This document shows, piece by piece, positions 34,948-44,459 of a stretch of 64,000 bases of DNA (position 1 is its first letter; the number at the start of each line of letters is the position of its first letter). The translations under genes and the position numbers were made by a program. The notes under the pieces were generated by a model. That model searched no databases. It saw only the letters and a list, made by a program, of their open reading frames with translations, and was not told where the DNA came from. This DNA comes from Gottfriedia sp049568075 (lineage in GTDB: Bacteria; Bacillota; Bacilli; Bacillales; Bacillaceae_G). The DNA is taken from the NCBI GenBank assembly GCA_049568075.1, contig CP144911.1. One strand, 5' to 3'.

Positions 34948-37131
34948 ATGGAAATGAATGACAATTCTAACATTGCAAAGTGCCCGTTTAATCATGGTAG
35001 CACTACTACTCCGAAATCAGCTGGTACAGTAAATAAAGACTGGTGGCCAAACCAGTTAAATTTGAACATTCTACATCAGAATGACAGAAAATCTAACCCT
35101 ATGGATGAAGAATTTAATTATGCAGAAGCATTTAAAAAGTTAGACTATCAAGCGCTTAAACAGGATCTTCACAATCTAATGACAAACAGTCAAGATTGGT
35201 GGCCGGCTGATTATGGACATTATGGTCCATTCTTTATACGTATGGCTTGGCACTCAGCAGGTACATATCGTACAGGGGATGGCCGTGGTGGTGGAGGAAC
35301 TGGTACACAACGTTTTGCTCCACTAAATAGTTGGCCTGATAATGGAAATCTAGATAAAGCCCGTCGTCTGCTATGGCCGATTAAGCAAAAGTATGGTAAT
35401 AAAATTTCTTGGGCTGATTTATTTATACTTACAGGTAATGTTGCTATTGAATCAATGGGCGGTAAAACATTTGGTTTTGGAGGAGGACGTGAAGACGTTT
35501 GGCATCCAGAAGAAGACGTCTACTGGGGTAATGAAACGGAATGGCTAGGGGATAAGCGTTACACTGGTGATCGTGACCTTGAGAATCCATTGGCTGCAGT
35601 TCAAATGGGTCTTATCTATGTTAACCCAGAAGGACCAAATGGTAATCCAGATCCTGTAGCAAGTGGTCGTGACATACGCGAAACCTTTGCTCGTATGGGA
35701 ATGAATGATGAAGAAACAGTTGCACTAATCGCTGGAGGACATACCTTTGGTAAAGCTCACGGCGCAGGAGATGCTGCTCATGTTGGTCCAGAACCAGAAG
35801 CAGCTCCGGTTCATTCCCAAGGATTAGGCTGGCTAAGCACACATGGCACTGGTAAAGGTCGTGACACAATTACTAGTGGTATTGAAGGTGCGTGGACTTC
35901 GAACCCAACAAAATGGGACAATGGTTACTTTGACTTATTGTTTAAATATCAATGGTGGCTTACTAAGAGTCCAGCAGGTGCGTTTCAGTGGCTTGCTGTA
36001 AATCCTGAAGAAAATGATCTTGCTCCAGATGCAGAAGATCCAACTGTTCGTGTTCCTACCATGATGACTACTGCTGATATGGCATTGCGTTTTGATCCAG
36101 AATACGAAAAGATATCTCGTCGTTTCCATGAAAATCCAGAAGATTTTGCTGATGCATTTGCACGTGCGTGGTTTAAACTAACGCACAGAGATATGGGGCC
36201 TCGTTCAAGATATATTGGTCCAGAAGTCCCTGAAGAAGTTCTAATTTGGCAAGATCCTATACCTGCCTCAGAATATGAAATAACTGATGCAGAAGTTGAA
36301 AAAATTAAATTAATGATCCTAGATACAGAACTTACTATTAGCGAGTTAGTAAATACTGCTTGGGCTTCAGCAAGTACTTTCCGTGGCTCAGATATGCGCG
36401 GCGGTGCTAATGGAGCTCGAATTCGACTAAATCCACAGAAGGATTGGGAAGTAAATCAGCCTGACCAACTTGCAAAGGTACTGAATGTATTAGAGAGCGT
36501 ACAAAACCATCTGCACAAGAAAGTCAGCATGGCCGATTTGATTGTACTTGGTGGTAGTGCCGCAGTAGAAAAAGCTGCACAAGATGCAGGTTTTGATGTA
36601 AAAGTTCCTTTTACTCCAGGACGTGGCGATGCGATACAAAAGCAAACAGATATAGAAAGCTTTGCAGTGCTAGAGCCTATAGCTGATGGTTTCCGTAACT
36701 ATCAAAAGAAACAGTATAGTGTAAATTCAGCAGAGCTATTAGTAGATAAGGCACAATTGTTAGGCCTAACTGCCCCAGAAATGACTGCACTTATAGGCGG
36801 TATGCGCGTACTCGGTACAAATTATAATGGCACACAACACGGAGTATTTACTGATCGAGTTGGTACACTTACTAATGACTTCTTTGTAAACTTGCTAGAC
36901 ATGGGAATTGCGTGGACACCTGTAGACGGAGACGTATTTGAAGGCCGTGATCGCAAGTCCGGTTCGAAAGTACGTACAGCAACTAGTGTTGACCTAGTGT
37001 TTGGTTCAAATTCAGTGCTACGTGCAATAGTAGAAGTGTATGCACAAGATGATAACAAAGAGAAGTTTGTGCGTGACTTTATAGCTGCATGGGTTAAGGT
37101 CATGAATGCAGATCGCTTCGACCTTAGATGA
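34948..37131 (+). CDS. katG: Catalase-peroxidase KatG
   Basis: The 727-residue heme enzyme removes hydrogen peroxide. The distal pocket RMAWHSAGTYR has Arg, Trp and His; the proximal heme ligand is in IAGGHTFGKAHG. The Met-Tyr-Trp cross-link residues are present: Trp in MAWHS, Tyr in GLIYVNPEGP and Met in RMGMNDEE. The C-terminal half is the usual degenerate second peroxidase domain. Length is normal. ATG 34948 has AAGGAGG upstream. The codon mix contains more C/G-ending codons (CGT, GGT) than the neighbours, in line with high expression or a different history. Confidence 0.97.
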   Translation: MEMNDNSNIAKCPFNHGSTTTPKSAGTVNKDWWPNQLNLNILHQNDRKSNPMDEEFNYAEAFKKLDYQALKQDLHNLMTNSQDWWPADYGHYGPFFIRMAWHSAGTYRTGDGRGGGGTGTQRFAPLNSWPDNGNLDKARRLLWPIKQKYGNKISWADLFILTGNVAIESMGGKTFGFGGGREDVWHPEEDVYWGNETEWLGDKRYTGDRDLENPLAAVQMGLIYVNPEGPNGNPDPVASGRDIRETFARMGMNDEETVALIAGGHTFGKAHGAGDAAHVGPEPEAAPVHSQGLGWLSTHGTGKGRDTITSGIEGAWTSNPTKWDNGYFDLLFKYQWWLTKSPAGAFQWLAVNPEENDLAPDAEDPTVRVPTMMTTADMALRFDPEYEKISRRFHENPEDFADAFARAWFKLTHRDMGPRSRYIGPEVPEEVLIWQDPIPASEYEITDAEVEKIKLMILDTELTISELVNTAWASASTFRGSDMRGGANGARIRLNPQKDWEVNQPDQLAKVLNVLESVQNHLHKKVSMADLIVLGGSAAVEKAAQDAGFDVKVPFTPGRGDAIQKQTDIESFAVLEPIADGFRNYQKKQYSVNSAELLVDKAQLLGLTAPEMTALIGGMRVLGTNYNGTQHGVFTDRVGTLTNDFFVNLLDMGIAWTPVDGDVFEGRDRKSGSKVRTATSVDLVFGSNSVLRAIVEVYAQDDNKEKFVRDFIAAWVKVMNADRFDLR

Positions 37132-37169
37132 AGAAAGATACAATAGAAGTTAAATAATATGAGGTAAAT

Positions 37170-37202
37170 AAAATCCTTCCTGATTAAAAAGGGGATTTTT
37201 CT
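37170..37202 (+). terminator. Likely katG terminator
   Basis: AAAATCC...GGATTTT stem (7 bp, large loop) followed by T residues, 38 bases after the katG stop. Confidence 0.55.
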
Positions 37203-37371
37203 CGTAATGCATAGCAGATTTAATGGAGCAATCCCAAGTTAAGTCGAGAGTATCCATAGTGGTGGCATTGGACCTAAATGAAATAAAATGTAAATGTTGT
37301 ATAAAAAAAGAATGAAATTATTACTTGTTTATCATTCTGAAAACTTAAGTTTTTGTATATTGTCTACAAAC

Positions 37372-37399
37372 AAAAGGCCGTCATATTGACAGCCTTTTT
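37372..37399. terminator. Terminator between katG and the convergent MFS gene
   Basis: AAAAGGC-x-GTCA, 3-base loop, TGAC-x-GCCTTTTT. The stem has one internal mismatch; it can work in both directions. The rest of 37132-37445 holds nothing else recognisable. Confidence 0.75.
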
Positions 37400-37445
37400 G
37401 TGTTGTAAATTTAATTTAATAGAGCTTTTTGAAAATACATTCTAC

Positions 37446-38657
37446 TTATGCTGATTTTTTTCGATCATTTGGCAGCATAAAAGCTACTAAACCTAATAGC
37501 GGTAGGAAGCTACATAAATTCATTACGAAATTAAGGCTAGTTGCATCGGCAATTACACCTAACAATACTGCTCCTAAAGCACCCATTCCAAATGCTAAAC
37601 CAACTATTAATCCACTTACTAAACCAACTTTTCCAGGAACGAGTTCTTGAGCGTAAACAACAATTACACTAAAGGAACTTGAACTAATGATCCCAATTAA
37701 AAACAATATTGGTATAACCGCTAGCAAAGAGATATGAGGTAATAATAAGGCTAATGGAAACGTACCAACTAATGAGAATAAAATCATATTCCTTTTTCCG
37801 AAACGATCAGCTAGCGTTCCACCTATGAAAGTACCAATTACGCCTGCAATCATAAAGATAAATAAATATAACTGTGTGCTTTTAATCGATAAACCATAAC
37901 TTTTAATTAAGTAAAACTGATAATAATTACCGATGCCTGCTGAGTACCAGGAACGTGCAAATGTAATAAATACTAGCAGTATAATAGCAAATTTTACAGC
38001 TGATGTAATTTTGATAGGTTCACCTGAAGGCTGGCCTTTACTTTTTAATTTAAACGGATTTTCTTTCAGTTTATTTCGATACCATGTGGATACGTAAATT
38101 AATACACAAATTCCTATAGCAGCTAAGATTGTAAACCATGCAGCACCTTTTTGTCCTAGTGGTACGAAAATTAGCGCCGTAAAGATTGGTGCAAGTGAGT
38201 TCCCTGTATTTCCGCCTACCTGGTAGATAGCTTGTGAGAGTCCTCTTTTTGATCCAGACGCTAAAAAGGCTACTTTTGAGCCTTCTGGGTGGAAGATGGC
38301 AGAACCTATACCAATTAATAGAACCGATAATAATACAATAAATAAATTAGGTGCAAATGCTAAGCAAAGCATTCCTAATAAACTGGATGCCATTCCAATT
38401 GGTAGGAGAAATGGTGAAGGCTTTCGATCGGAAAATATCCCAAAAACGGGTTGCATTACAGAGGAAGTCATATTTAGCGCAAAGGCTATGAATCCAATTT
38501 CTGTATAAGTTAAATTCATTGTCTTTTCTAAAATTGGAAATATGGCTGGTACAACTGCTTGCATAGAATCATTTAATAAATGGCCTAAACTGATTGCAAA
38601 TAAAATTTGATACATTGTTGACTGATTAATAACCTTTGTATTAACTGCTGGTTGCAT
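37446..38657 (-). CDS. Major facilitator superfamily transporter, fosmidomycin-resistance (Fsr)-like
   Basis: The 403-residue protein has 12 hydrophobic segments. The N-terminal half has ISLGHLLNDSMQAVVPAIFP and GIFSDRKPSPFLLPIG, and the middle has GGTLADRFGKRNMILFS, the MFS loop motifs. The pattern LxHxxND near the N-terminus is typical of the Fsr subgroup. Substrate is unknown. I start it at ATG 38655-38657, preceded by AAAGGAGG; a longer in-frame opening up to 38732 has no ribosome binding site. Confidence 0.85.
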   Translation of the reverse strand: MQPAVNTKVINQSTMYQILFAISLGHLLNDSMQAVVPAIFPILEKTMNLTYTEIGFIAFALNMTSSVMQPVFGIFSDRKPSPFLLPIGMASSLLGMLCLAFAPNLFIVLLSVLLIGIGSAIFHPEGSKVAFLASGSKRGLSQAIYQVGGNTGNSLAPIFTALIFVPLGQKGAAWFTILAAIGICVLIYVSTWYRNKLKENPFKLKSKGQPSGEPIKITSAVKFAIILLVFITFARSWYSAGIGNYYQFYLIKSYGLSIKSTQLYLFIFMIAGVIGTFIGGTLADRFGKRNMILFSLVGTFPLALLLPHISLLAVIPILFLIGIISSSSFSVIVVYAQELVPGKVGLVSGLIVGLAFGMGALGAVLLGVIADATSLNFVMNLCSFLPLLGLVAFMLPNDRKKSA

Positions 38658-38850
38658 AATATCCTCCTTTCTTATTGACTTATCTATCATAAACCAATCT
38701 TCGGAAAATTTACACAATTTTGCTTTATACACTTTTCATTAAACTTTATGCTCATTTATAATAGAAGAAAAGATTTAAATTGCATTTAATAAATTGCTAT
38801 GCTGAGTAAATTTTTACAGATGATATTTAATAATCAGTAGGGAGTGTAGA

Positions 38851-39522
38851 ATGGACAACTATTCAACAGAGTTAATGAGATTTTTTAAAGAACATATAAA
38901 TAATAAAAATCGGCCAGCAATGGAAGCTTATATGAAAAATAGATTTACATTTTTAGGAATTAAAGCACCAGAACGAAATGCACTGTTTAGACAGTTTCGA
39001 ATGAGTAATGGTGAACCACCAAATTTAGAATCAATCATCGATATTTGGAGCTTAGAAGAAAGAGAATTTCAATATATTGCATTAACATGTTTAGATCGCC
39101 AGTATAAAAAAGCAGAGCTCGGACGGATTAAATTATATGAACAACTAGTAGTCGAAAAGTCTTGGTGGGATACCGTTGATACGCTTGCTGGACGATTAAT
39201 TAGTTATCATTTTTTAATCTATCCAGAACTGATTGATGAGTACGCTAATAGGTGGATTTCTTCCGATAATATGTGGCTGAATAGAGTAGCGTTATTATTT
39301 CAAATGAAGTTTAAGGAGAAAACGGATCAGGAACGTTTATTTCATTATTGTCGTCTACTCAAAGAAAGCAAAGAATTTTTCATTCAAAAAGCAATAGGTT
39401 GGGCATTGAGAGAGTATTCGTATATCAATCCTAAAGAGGTTGAATTATTTATTAAACAAACTAATTTATCACCTTTAAGCAAAAGGGAGGGATTAAAATA
39501 TATTGATAAATTAAAGGATTAG
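38851..39522 (+). CDS. AlkD-like DNA alkylation repair protein
   Basis: The 223-residue all-helical protein is of the AlkC/AlkD HEAT-repeat family: AYMKNRFTFLGIKAPERNALFRQF near the N-terminus, then WWDTVDTLAGRLI with the Trp/Asp residues that in Bacillus cereus AlkD contact the lesion and backbone, and WMLNRVALLFQM-type and AIGWALREYSYINP repeats. AlkD excises positively charged N3- and N7-alkyl purines. The gene is monocistronic. Confidence 0.88.
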   Translation: MDNYSTELMRFFKEHINNKNRPAMEAYMKNRFTFLGIKAPERNALFRQFRMSNGEPPNLESIIDIWSLEEREFQYIALTCLDRQYKKAELGRIKLYEQLVVEKSWWDTVDTLAGRLISYHFLIYPELIDEYANRWISSDNMWLNRVALLFQMKFKEKTDQERLFHYCRLLKESKEFFIQKAIGWALREYSYINPKEVELFIKQTNLSPLSKREGLKYIDKLKD

Positions 39523-39726
39523 ATATGTCGATTTTCCGGGAAATAACCGATATATTCGTGAACAATACTACTAATTTAAGTAAGTTGAGACATTTGTATG
39601 AAAAGGTTATAATAGGTGCATTATTGTTTTTTCAAACCACGCCTTTTATACCTAGTCGTGTTATTTAAATTTGAGTTATGTAACCTGTACGAAATAACTA
39701 AATGAAAAAAGTTCAAAGGAGATTTA

Positions 39727-40938
39727 GTGTTCATGAAATCTACTTTTAATAATATTATGAAATTATGTCTTAGTATAAGCTTAATTAGTAGCCTCTTTAT
39801 TCAAAAAACTGTACACGCAGATGAAATAAACCTATTTAGTGATAAAGCAATTTCAATATTGGCTGATAGTGGGGAAGTTATTTATAGTAAGAACGCAAAT
39901 AAAGTTGATTTCCCAGCTAGCACAACTAAAATAATGACCGCAATGGTTATGATGGATCATTTAAAAGAGAATGATAAAATTCATATGACAAAAAGAAGTA
40001 TCCAAGAAGAAAAAAGTAATTCCCAAATTCTTTTTACTGAAGGAGAGGTTTTGGATCGAAATACAGCATTAAAAACAATGATGATATTAAGTGCCAATGA
40101 TTTAGCATATGCTATTGGTGAGCGAGTTGGTGGAAATATGGACAACTTTGTAAAAATGATGAATGAAAAAGCTAAAAAGATTGGCGCAAATCATACAAAT
40201 TTCATGAATCCAAATGGTCTTCACAATGTAAATCATTATACAACCGCACATGATTTAGCTTTAATTACAAAAGAAGCTTTAAAATACCCATTAATTATTA
40301 AAGCAATGGGGACAAAGGATGCACGTATTAGTACATCTAAGCAAAAGAACGTATATATTTTTAATCGTGGAAAAATGTTTAAAAATCCTTACTTTTATGC
40401 AGGGAAAACTGGATATACTGATTCTGCTAGAAATACTTTAATTGAAATAGATAAAAAAGACGGGCAAATGATTATTAATATTTTATTGCGATCATCAAAA
40501 CCGCAATATCTACAAGATATTAAGTTATTAGATTCCTATGCATTTTCAAGAATCCATAAAAAAACGCTTATAAAACAAGGTGATTGGCAGAGAGAATTAA
40601 AAATTAGAAATAATCTAATTCAAACAAAAATACCAAACGATTTATCCTTTTTGACTGCACTAGGCTCGAATGTAAATTACGATATTAAAATAAAACCTTT
40701 AAATGCAATAGCTAAGTCATACAAGGAAAATGGAATTTCTAAAAATCAAAAACTTGGTACAGTTGAAGTATGGACGAATAACGAAGAACTTATCAGTACT
40801 GCGTTATTAGCTGCTAAATCATATGACCGACCGACCATCCTTTCTATGAATACATTTATTATTGCAGGCTCGGTAATTTTACTGTTGGTGTTAATTTATT
40901 TTATTACAAAGCCAAAAAGAAAAAGAGAATATATGTAA
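39727..40938 (+). CDS. D-alanyl-D-alanine carboxypeptidase (low-molecular-weight PBP, S11 family)
   Basis: The 403-residue penicillin-binding protein has a signal peptide (cut near VHA-DE). The three active-site motifs are STTK (SxxK, about residue 66), SAND (SxN) and AGKTGYTD (KTG). After the catalytic domain comes a PBP5-like C-terminal domain and a final membrane anchor (TFIIAGSVILLLVLIYFI) with a basic tail. It trims the terminal D-Ala of peptidoglycan stem peptides. GTG 39727 and ATG 39733 are both possible starts behind AAAGGAG; ATG is the more usual. It resembles DacF/DacA types but the exact paralogue is unclear. Confidence 0.9.
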   Translation: MFMKSTFNNIMKLCLSISLISSLFIQKTVHADEINLFSDKAISILADSGEVIYSKNANKVDFPASTTKIMTAMVMMDHLKENDKIHMTKRSIQEEKSNSQILFTEGEVLDRNTALKTMMILSANDLAYAIGERVGGNMDNFVKMMNEKAKKIGANHTNFMNPNGLHNVNHYTTAHDLALITKEALKYPLIIKAMGTKDARISTSKQKNVYIFNRGKMFKNPYFYAGKTGYTDSARNTLIEIDKKDGQMIINILLRSSKPQYLQDIKLLDSYAFSRIHKKTLIKQGDWQRELKIRNNLIQTKIPNDLSFLTALGSNVNYDIKIKPLNAIAKSYKENGISKNQKLGTVEVWTNNEELISTALLAAKSYDRPTILSMNTFIIAGSVILLLVLIYFITKPKRKREYM

Positions 40939-40941
40939 ATT

Positions 40942-40980
40942 AAAAAGGCGAATCGTAATTTTTACGTTTCGCCTTTTTTT
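40942..40980. terminator. Bidirectional terminator between the carboxypeptidase and pit genes
   Basis: AAAAAGGCGAA...TTCGCCTTTTTTT stem with an inner GTAA...AC extension; T-runs on both strands. Confidence 0.88.
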
Positions 40981-40982
40981 CA

Positions 40983-41993
40983 TTAAAGTAAGATTAGTTT
41001 TAAAATTTGATAGAAAATTGCAGCCACTGTTGCTGAAATTGGAATTGTAATAATCCATGTTATTACCATACGTTTTGCAGTACCCCAGTTTACATCTTTA
41101 ACACGTTGAGCAGAACCTACCCCCATAATAGAAGAAGAAATTACGTGAGTTGTACTTACTGGTAAATGTAAAGCAGTAAATGTGAAAATAATAGCTGCTG
41201 ATGATAAGTCTGCTGCTGCACCATTAATCGGGCGGATTTTCATGATTTTTCCACCAACAGTTTTAATAATTTTCCATCCACCAACTGATGTACCAATTGC
41301 CATTGCCATAGCACAACCGATACGTACCCATAAAGGAACATCTGCACCTGCTGGTTCAATTTTAGCGGCAATTAAAGCGATCATGATAATTCCCATTGCT
41401 TTTTGTGCATCATTTGTACCGTGAGTAAATGACTGTAACGAAGCAGTGAAAATTTGGACTAATCTAAAGCCTTTATTAGTTTTAGATAGGTTAGAACGAC
41501 GGAAAATAGCTGCTAAAATTGTCATAACAATAAAACCAAGCGTAATTGCAATAACAGGAGAAATTAATAAAGCTTCGATAATTTTAATAAAACCGTCTGC
41601 CTCTAAAACGTCAATTCCTTTTGCAGAGACAGCTGCACCAGCTATTGCACCAATGATTGCATGAGAAGAACTACTTGGGATTCCAAAATACCAAGTTAAT
41701 AAGTTCCAAAATATACCGCCTAATAAAGCTGCAATAACAACAACTAGTCCATTTGAACCTTCAATCGTAATCGGATCAACGATACCAGTTGTAATCGTTT
41801 TTGCAACACCTGTAAATGTAATCGCACCAATGAAATTCATTATTGCGGCTAATAAAATAGCTGTACGTGGTTTCAATGCTTTTGTTGAAACTGACGTTGC
41901 AATTGCATTTGCAGTATCATGGAATCCATTAATAAAATCAAACAAAAATGCAAAAATCACGATTAAAATCGTAAGTAAAAATAAATGCTCCAT
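40983..41993 (-). CDS. pit: Inorganic phosphate transporter, PiT family
   Basis: The 336-residue membrane protein carries the duplicated PiT signature. Copy one is DFINGFHDTANAIATSVST near the N-terminus and copy two is SFTHGTNDAQKAMGIIMI in the middle, both with the GxNDxxxA core. Another marker is STTHVISSSIMGVG. It is a low-affinity phosphate/metal-phosphate symporter. The upstream gene, 11 bases away, encodes the DUF47 partner, as in ykaA-pit of Bacillus subtilis. Confidence 0.93.
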   Translation of the reverse strand: MEHLFLLTILIVIFAFLFDFINGFHDTANAIATSVSTKALKPRTAILLAAIMNFIGAITFTGVAKTITTGIVDPITIEGSNGLVVVIAALLGGIFWNLLTWYFGIPSSSSHAIIGAIAGAAVSAKGIDVLEADGFIKIIEALLISPVIAITLGFIVMTILAAIFRRSNLSKTNKGFRLVQIFTASLQSFTHGTNDAQKAMGIIMIALIAAKIEPAGADVPLWVRIGCAMAMAIGTSVGGWKIIKTVGGKIMKIRPINGAAADLSSAAIIFTFTALHLPVSTTHVISSSIMGVGSAQRVKDVNWGTAKRMVITWIITIPISATVAAIFYQILKLILL

Positions 41994-42004
41994 TTTATGA
42001 CTCC

Positions 42005-42625
42005 TTACGCATTTCGCATGATAATTTGCTCAAGTGTGTTTGCTACATCCTGCGCACTATCAGCTACAGATTCTAGATTTTCGTAGATTTCTTTATACTG
42101 AATAATTTTAATTGGATCTTTTTCATTCATAAACAATTGTTTAATTGATGTACGTAATAGTTCATCACACTGAGACTCGTAATCCTTAATTTTAATTGCA
42201 TGAACACGGATTTCTAATAATTTTTTATTTGAAAGTAATTTAACTGCAAGTAAAATTTCTTCAACAGCTTTTTGAAGAATATCAACGAATTTAACCATAT
42301 ATTCATCAGCAGAAGTGATTGAATACATTTCAAATCGTGCTGAACAATGTTCAAATCCATCTAAAACATCATCCATTTTCATTGCAAGTTGTAAAATATC
42401 TTCTCTCTCAATTGGAGTAATAAAAGTTTTGTTTAATTCAACGATTAAAGAGTGAATAAACTTATCACCTTTTGTTTCATATTCTTTCATTTCTTCTTGA
42501 AACTTCTTTAAGTCGCTTGCATTTTTTATTTTAAAATCAACGTAATACTTTGATGATACGTGCAAGTTCTCAGCAATACCTAAAAGCTTTTCAAAGAATA
42601 CATCCTTTTTTTGTCCAAAAAACAT
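42005..42625 (-). CDS. DUF47 family PhoU-like protein (YkaA type)
   Basis: The 206-residue all-helical protein has PhoU-like metal-binding patterns E-x3-D (EYETKGDKF near residue 50 and the second repeat DYESQCDELL). It ends with NLESVADSAQDVANTLEQ, which is typical of DUF47/YkaA. These proteins are encoded with PiT transporters and are thought to adjust their activity. ATG at 42623-42625 follows GGAGGAATC. It is the first gene of the two-gene operon. Confidence 0.9.
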   Translation of the reverse strand: MFFGQKKDVFFEKLLGIAENLHVSSKYYVDFKIKNASDLKKFQEEMKEYETKGDKFIHSLIVELNKTFITPIEREDILQLAMKMDDVLDGFEHCSARFEMYSITSADEYMVKFVDILQKAVEEILLAVKLLSNKKLLEIRVHAIKIKDYESQCDELLRTSIKQLFMNEKDPIKIIQYKEIYENLESVADSAQDVANTLEQIIMRNA

Positions 42626-42785
42626 TATGATTCCTCCAACTAAAACATATAATTTATTATCACCTTCACATTTGTCAGTTAATTTTAAAATGTCAGAAAC
42701 TATGTAAAAATGTCGAAAAAAGTAAAGGCCACGTTAATAATAATAATTGGTTTTTGAAATTAATCAATTAAAAACGTTTAATTAA

Positions 42786-42821
42786 TTTACAAATTTACAA
42801 TATCTTTACAATCTCTTAACA
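42786..42821 (+). promoter_or_regulatory. PHO-box-like direct repeats
   Basis: In the 329-base gap between the divergent DUF47-pit and aldehyde dehydrogenase genes, TTTACA (42786), TTTACA (42794), TTTACA (42805) and TTAACA (42816) follow each other. The last three start exactly 11 bases apart. This is the form of PhoP binding sites in Bacillus (TT(A/T/C)ACA repeats with about 5-base gaps). Orientation points towards the aldehyde dehydrogenase gene. No other gene or site is clear in 42626-42954. Confidence 0.5.
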
Positions 42822-42954
42822 AAGTTAATATTTCGATTCCTACACTAGTTATTATTAATAATAGTATTCACAGAAATATTGACTTTATGTGAGATTTTAA
42901 ATTAGCATTAGCTTATATGTTTAAACTATTGGACTTAAAAAGGATGTGATAATT

Positions 42955-44343
42955 TTGGAAAGTACATATAAAGCATCTGAAATAACACAATTAGTAACTA
43001 GGCAAAAAGCATTTTTTCAGACTGGTTCAACTAAAACTTCAAATTTTAGAATTGAACAATTAGAAAAATTATATAAATCAATAGTAGAGAACGAGGAAGA
43101 AATAAAAATTGCCTTAAAAAAGGATTTAAATAAGTCAGATTTTGAAGCCTATATGACTGAAATTGGATTTACATTAAAAGAAATATCGGAAGCAATCAAA
43201 CATATTAAAAGATGGATGAAGCCTAAAAAAGTAAAAACTCCGATAACGCATATCGGTACAAAAGGATATATATACAGAGAACCGTATGGAGTAACATTAA
43301 TTATTTCGCCTTGGAATTATCCTTTTCAATTAACGATGGCTCCATTGATTGGTGCAATAATTGGTGGAAATACTGCTATTATTAAACCATCAGAATTAAC
43401 GCCTAATACATCAATCATTATTAATAAAATTATTAATGAGAATTTTGATAAAGAATATATTGCGGTAGTTGATGGTGGAATCGAAGAAAGCACGATATTA
43501 TTACAACAAAAGTTTGATTTCATCTTTTTTACTGGCAGTGTTCAAGTTGGAAAAATTGTGATGGAAGCAGCAAGTAAAAATTTAACGCCATTAATACTTG
43601 AATTAGGTGGGAAAAGCCCAACAATTGTACACAACGATTCGAAAATCCAACTTGCTGCGAAAAGAATTGTTTGGGGAAAATTTACAAATGCAGGACAGAC
43701 TTGTATTGCTCCAGATTATATTTATATCCACAAATCAGTAAAAAAGGATTTTATTGATGCATTAAAGAATGAAATTGTTCAGTTTTATAGTGATAAGCCT
43801 TTGTTAAATAATGATTATACAAAGATCATCAGTAATCGCCATTTTAACCGCTTAGTTGGATTTTTGAATAATGGTGAAATCCTACATGGTGGGGAATTTG
43901 ATCAATCAACTCATAAAATCGAACCAACTTTAATTTCTGATTTATCTTGGGATTCCCCAATTATGTCTGAAGAAATATTCGGTCCAATTTTACCAATTCT
44001 TACCTATGAAAATATAGATGAAGTAATCAATGAAATTAATCAACACCCTAAGCCATTAGCACTATACGTCTTTACAGAAAGTAAACAGATCGCTAATAAA
44101 GTAATTGAGAGAGTTCCTTTTGGTGGTGGATGTGTAAACGATACGCTTTATCATATGGCGAATCCGAATTTACCTTTTGGTGGGGTAGGAGAAAGTGGTT
44201 CAGGAAATTATCATGGAGAGTACAGTTTTGCTGCTTTTACACATGATAAAAGTGTCCTTTTACAAACTACTAAAATTGACTTGAAAATTAGATATCATAC
44301 AACAAAAAACGCTTTACGGTTTATTCGTAAATTGTTAAAATAA
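42955..44343 (+). CDS. Aldehyde dehydrogenase family protein (YwdH-like)
   Basis: The protein has about 462 residues. ISPWNYPFQL binds the cofactor, LELGGKSPTIV contains the general-base Glu, and FTNAGQTCIAPDYI the catalytic Cys. It lacks the N-terminal extension of longer ALDHs and has a basic, hydrophobic C-terminus (KNALRFIRKLLK), like class 3/fatty aldehyde-type ALDHs such as YwdH. I prefer the TTG start at 42955, 10 bases after AAAGGA; the GTG at 42946 is too close to it. It is monocistronic with a terminator. Confidence 0.9.
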   Translation: MESTYKASEITQLVTRQKAFFQTGSTKTSNFRIEQLEKLYKSIVENEEEIKIALKKDLNKSDFEAYMTEIGFTLKEISEAIKHIKRWMKPKKVKTPITHIGTKGYIYREPYGVTLIISPWNYPFQLTMAPLIGAIIGGNTAIIKPSELTPNTSIIINKIINENFDKEYIAVVDGGIEESTILLQQKFDFIFFTGSVQVGKIVMEAASKNLTPLILELGGKSPTIVHNDSKIQLAAKRIVWGKFTNAGQTCIAPDYIYIHKSVKKDFIDALKNEIVQFYSDKPLLNNDYTKIISNRHFNRLVGFLNNGEILHGGEFDQSTHKIEPTLISDLSWDSPIMSEEIFGPILPILTYENIDEVINEINQHPKPLALYVFTESKQIANKVIERVPFGGGCVNDTLYHMANPNLPFGGVGESGSGNYHGEYSFAAFTHDKSVLLQTTKIDLKIRYHTTKNALRFIRKLLK

Positions 44344-44367
44344 AGGTTAATTGTAACTTAGTTTCTT

Positions 44368-44394
44368 AGCTCCTTGACAAAAGGGGCTTTTTAT
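44368..44394 (+). terminator. Terminator of the aldehyde dehydrogenase gene
   Basis: AGCTCCTT, 5-base loop, AAGGGGCT (one G-T pair) and T-run. Confidence 0.75.
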
Positions 44395-44459
44395 ATGTTG
44401 AAAATAATTTATACATTTTTACATAATTATAAAAATATTAATATAGATGGGACGCGAAA

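Noticed and set aside
36822..37103. Open frames on the strand opposite katG
   Set aside because: They are antisense shadows of a strongly coding gene with no ribosome binding site or family similarity.
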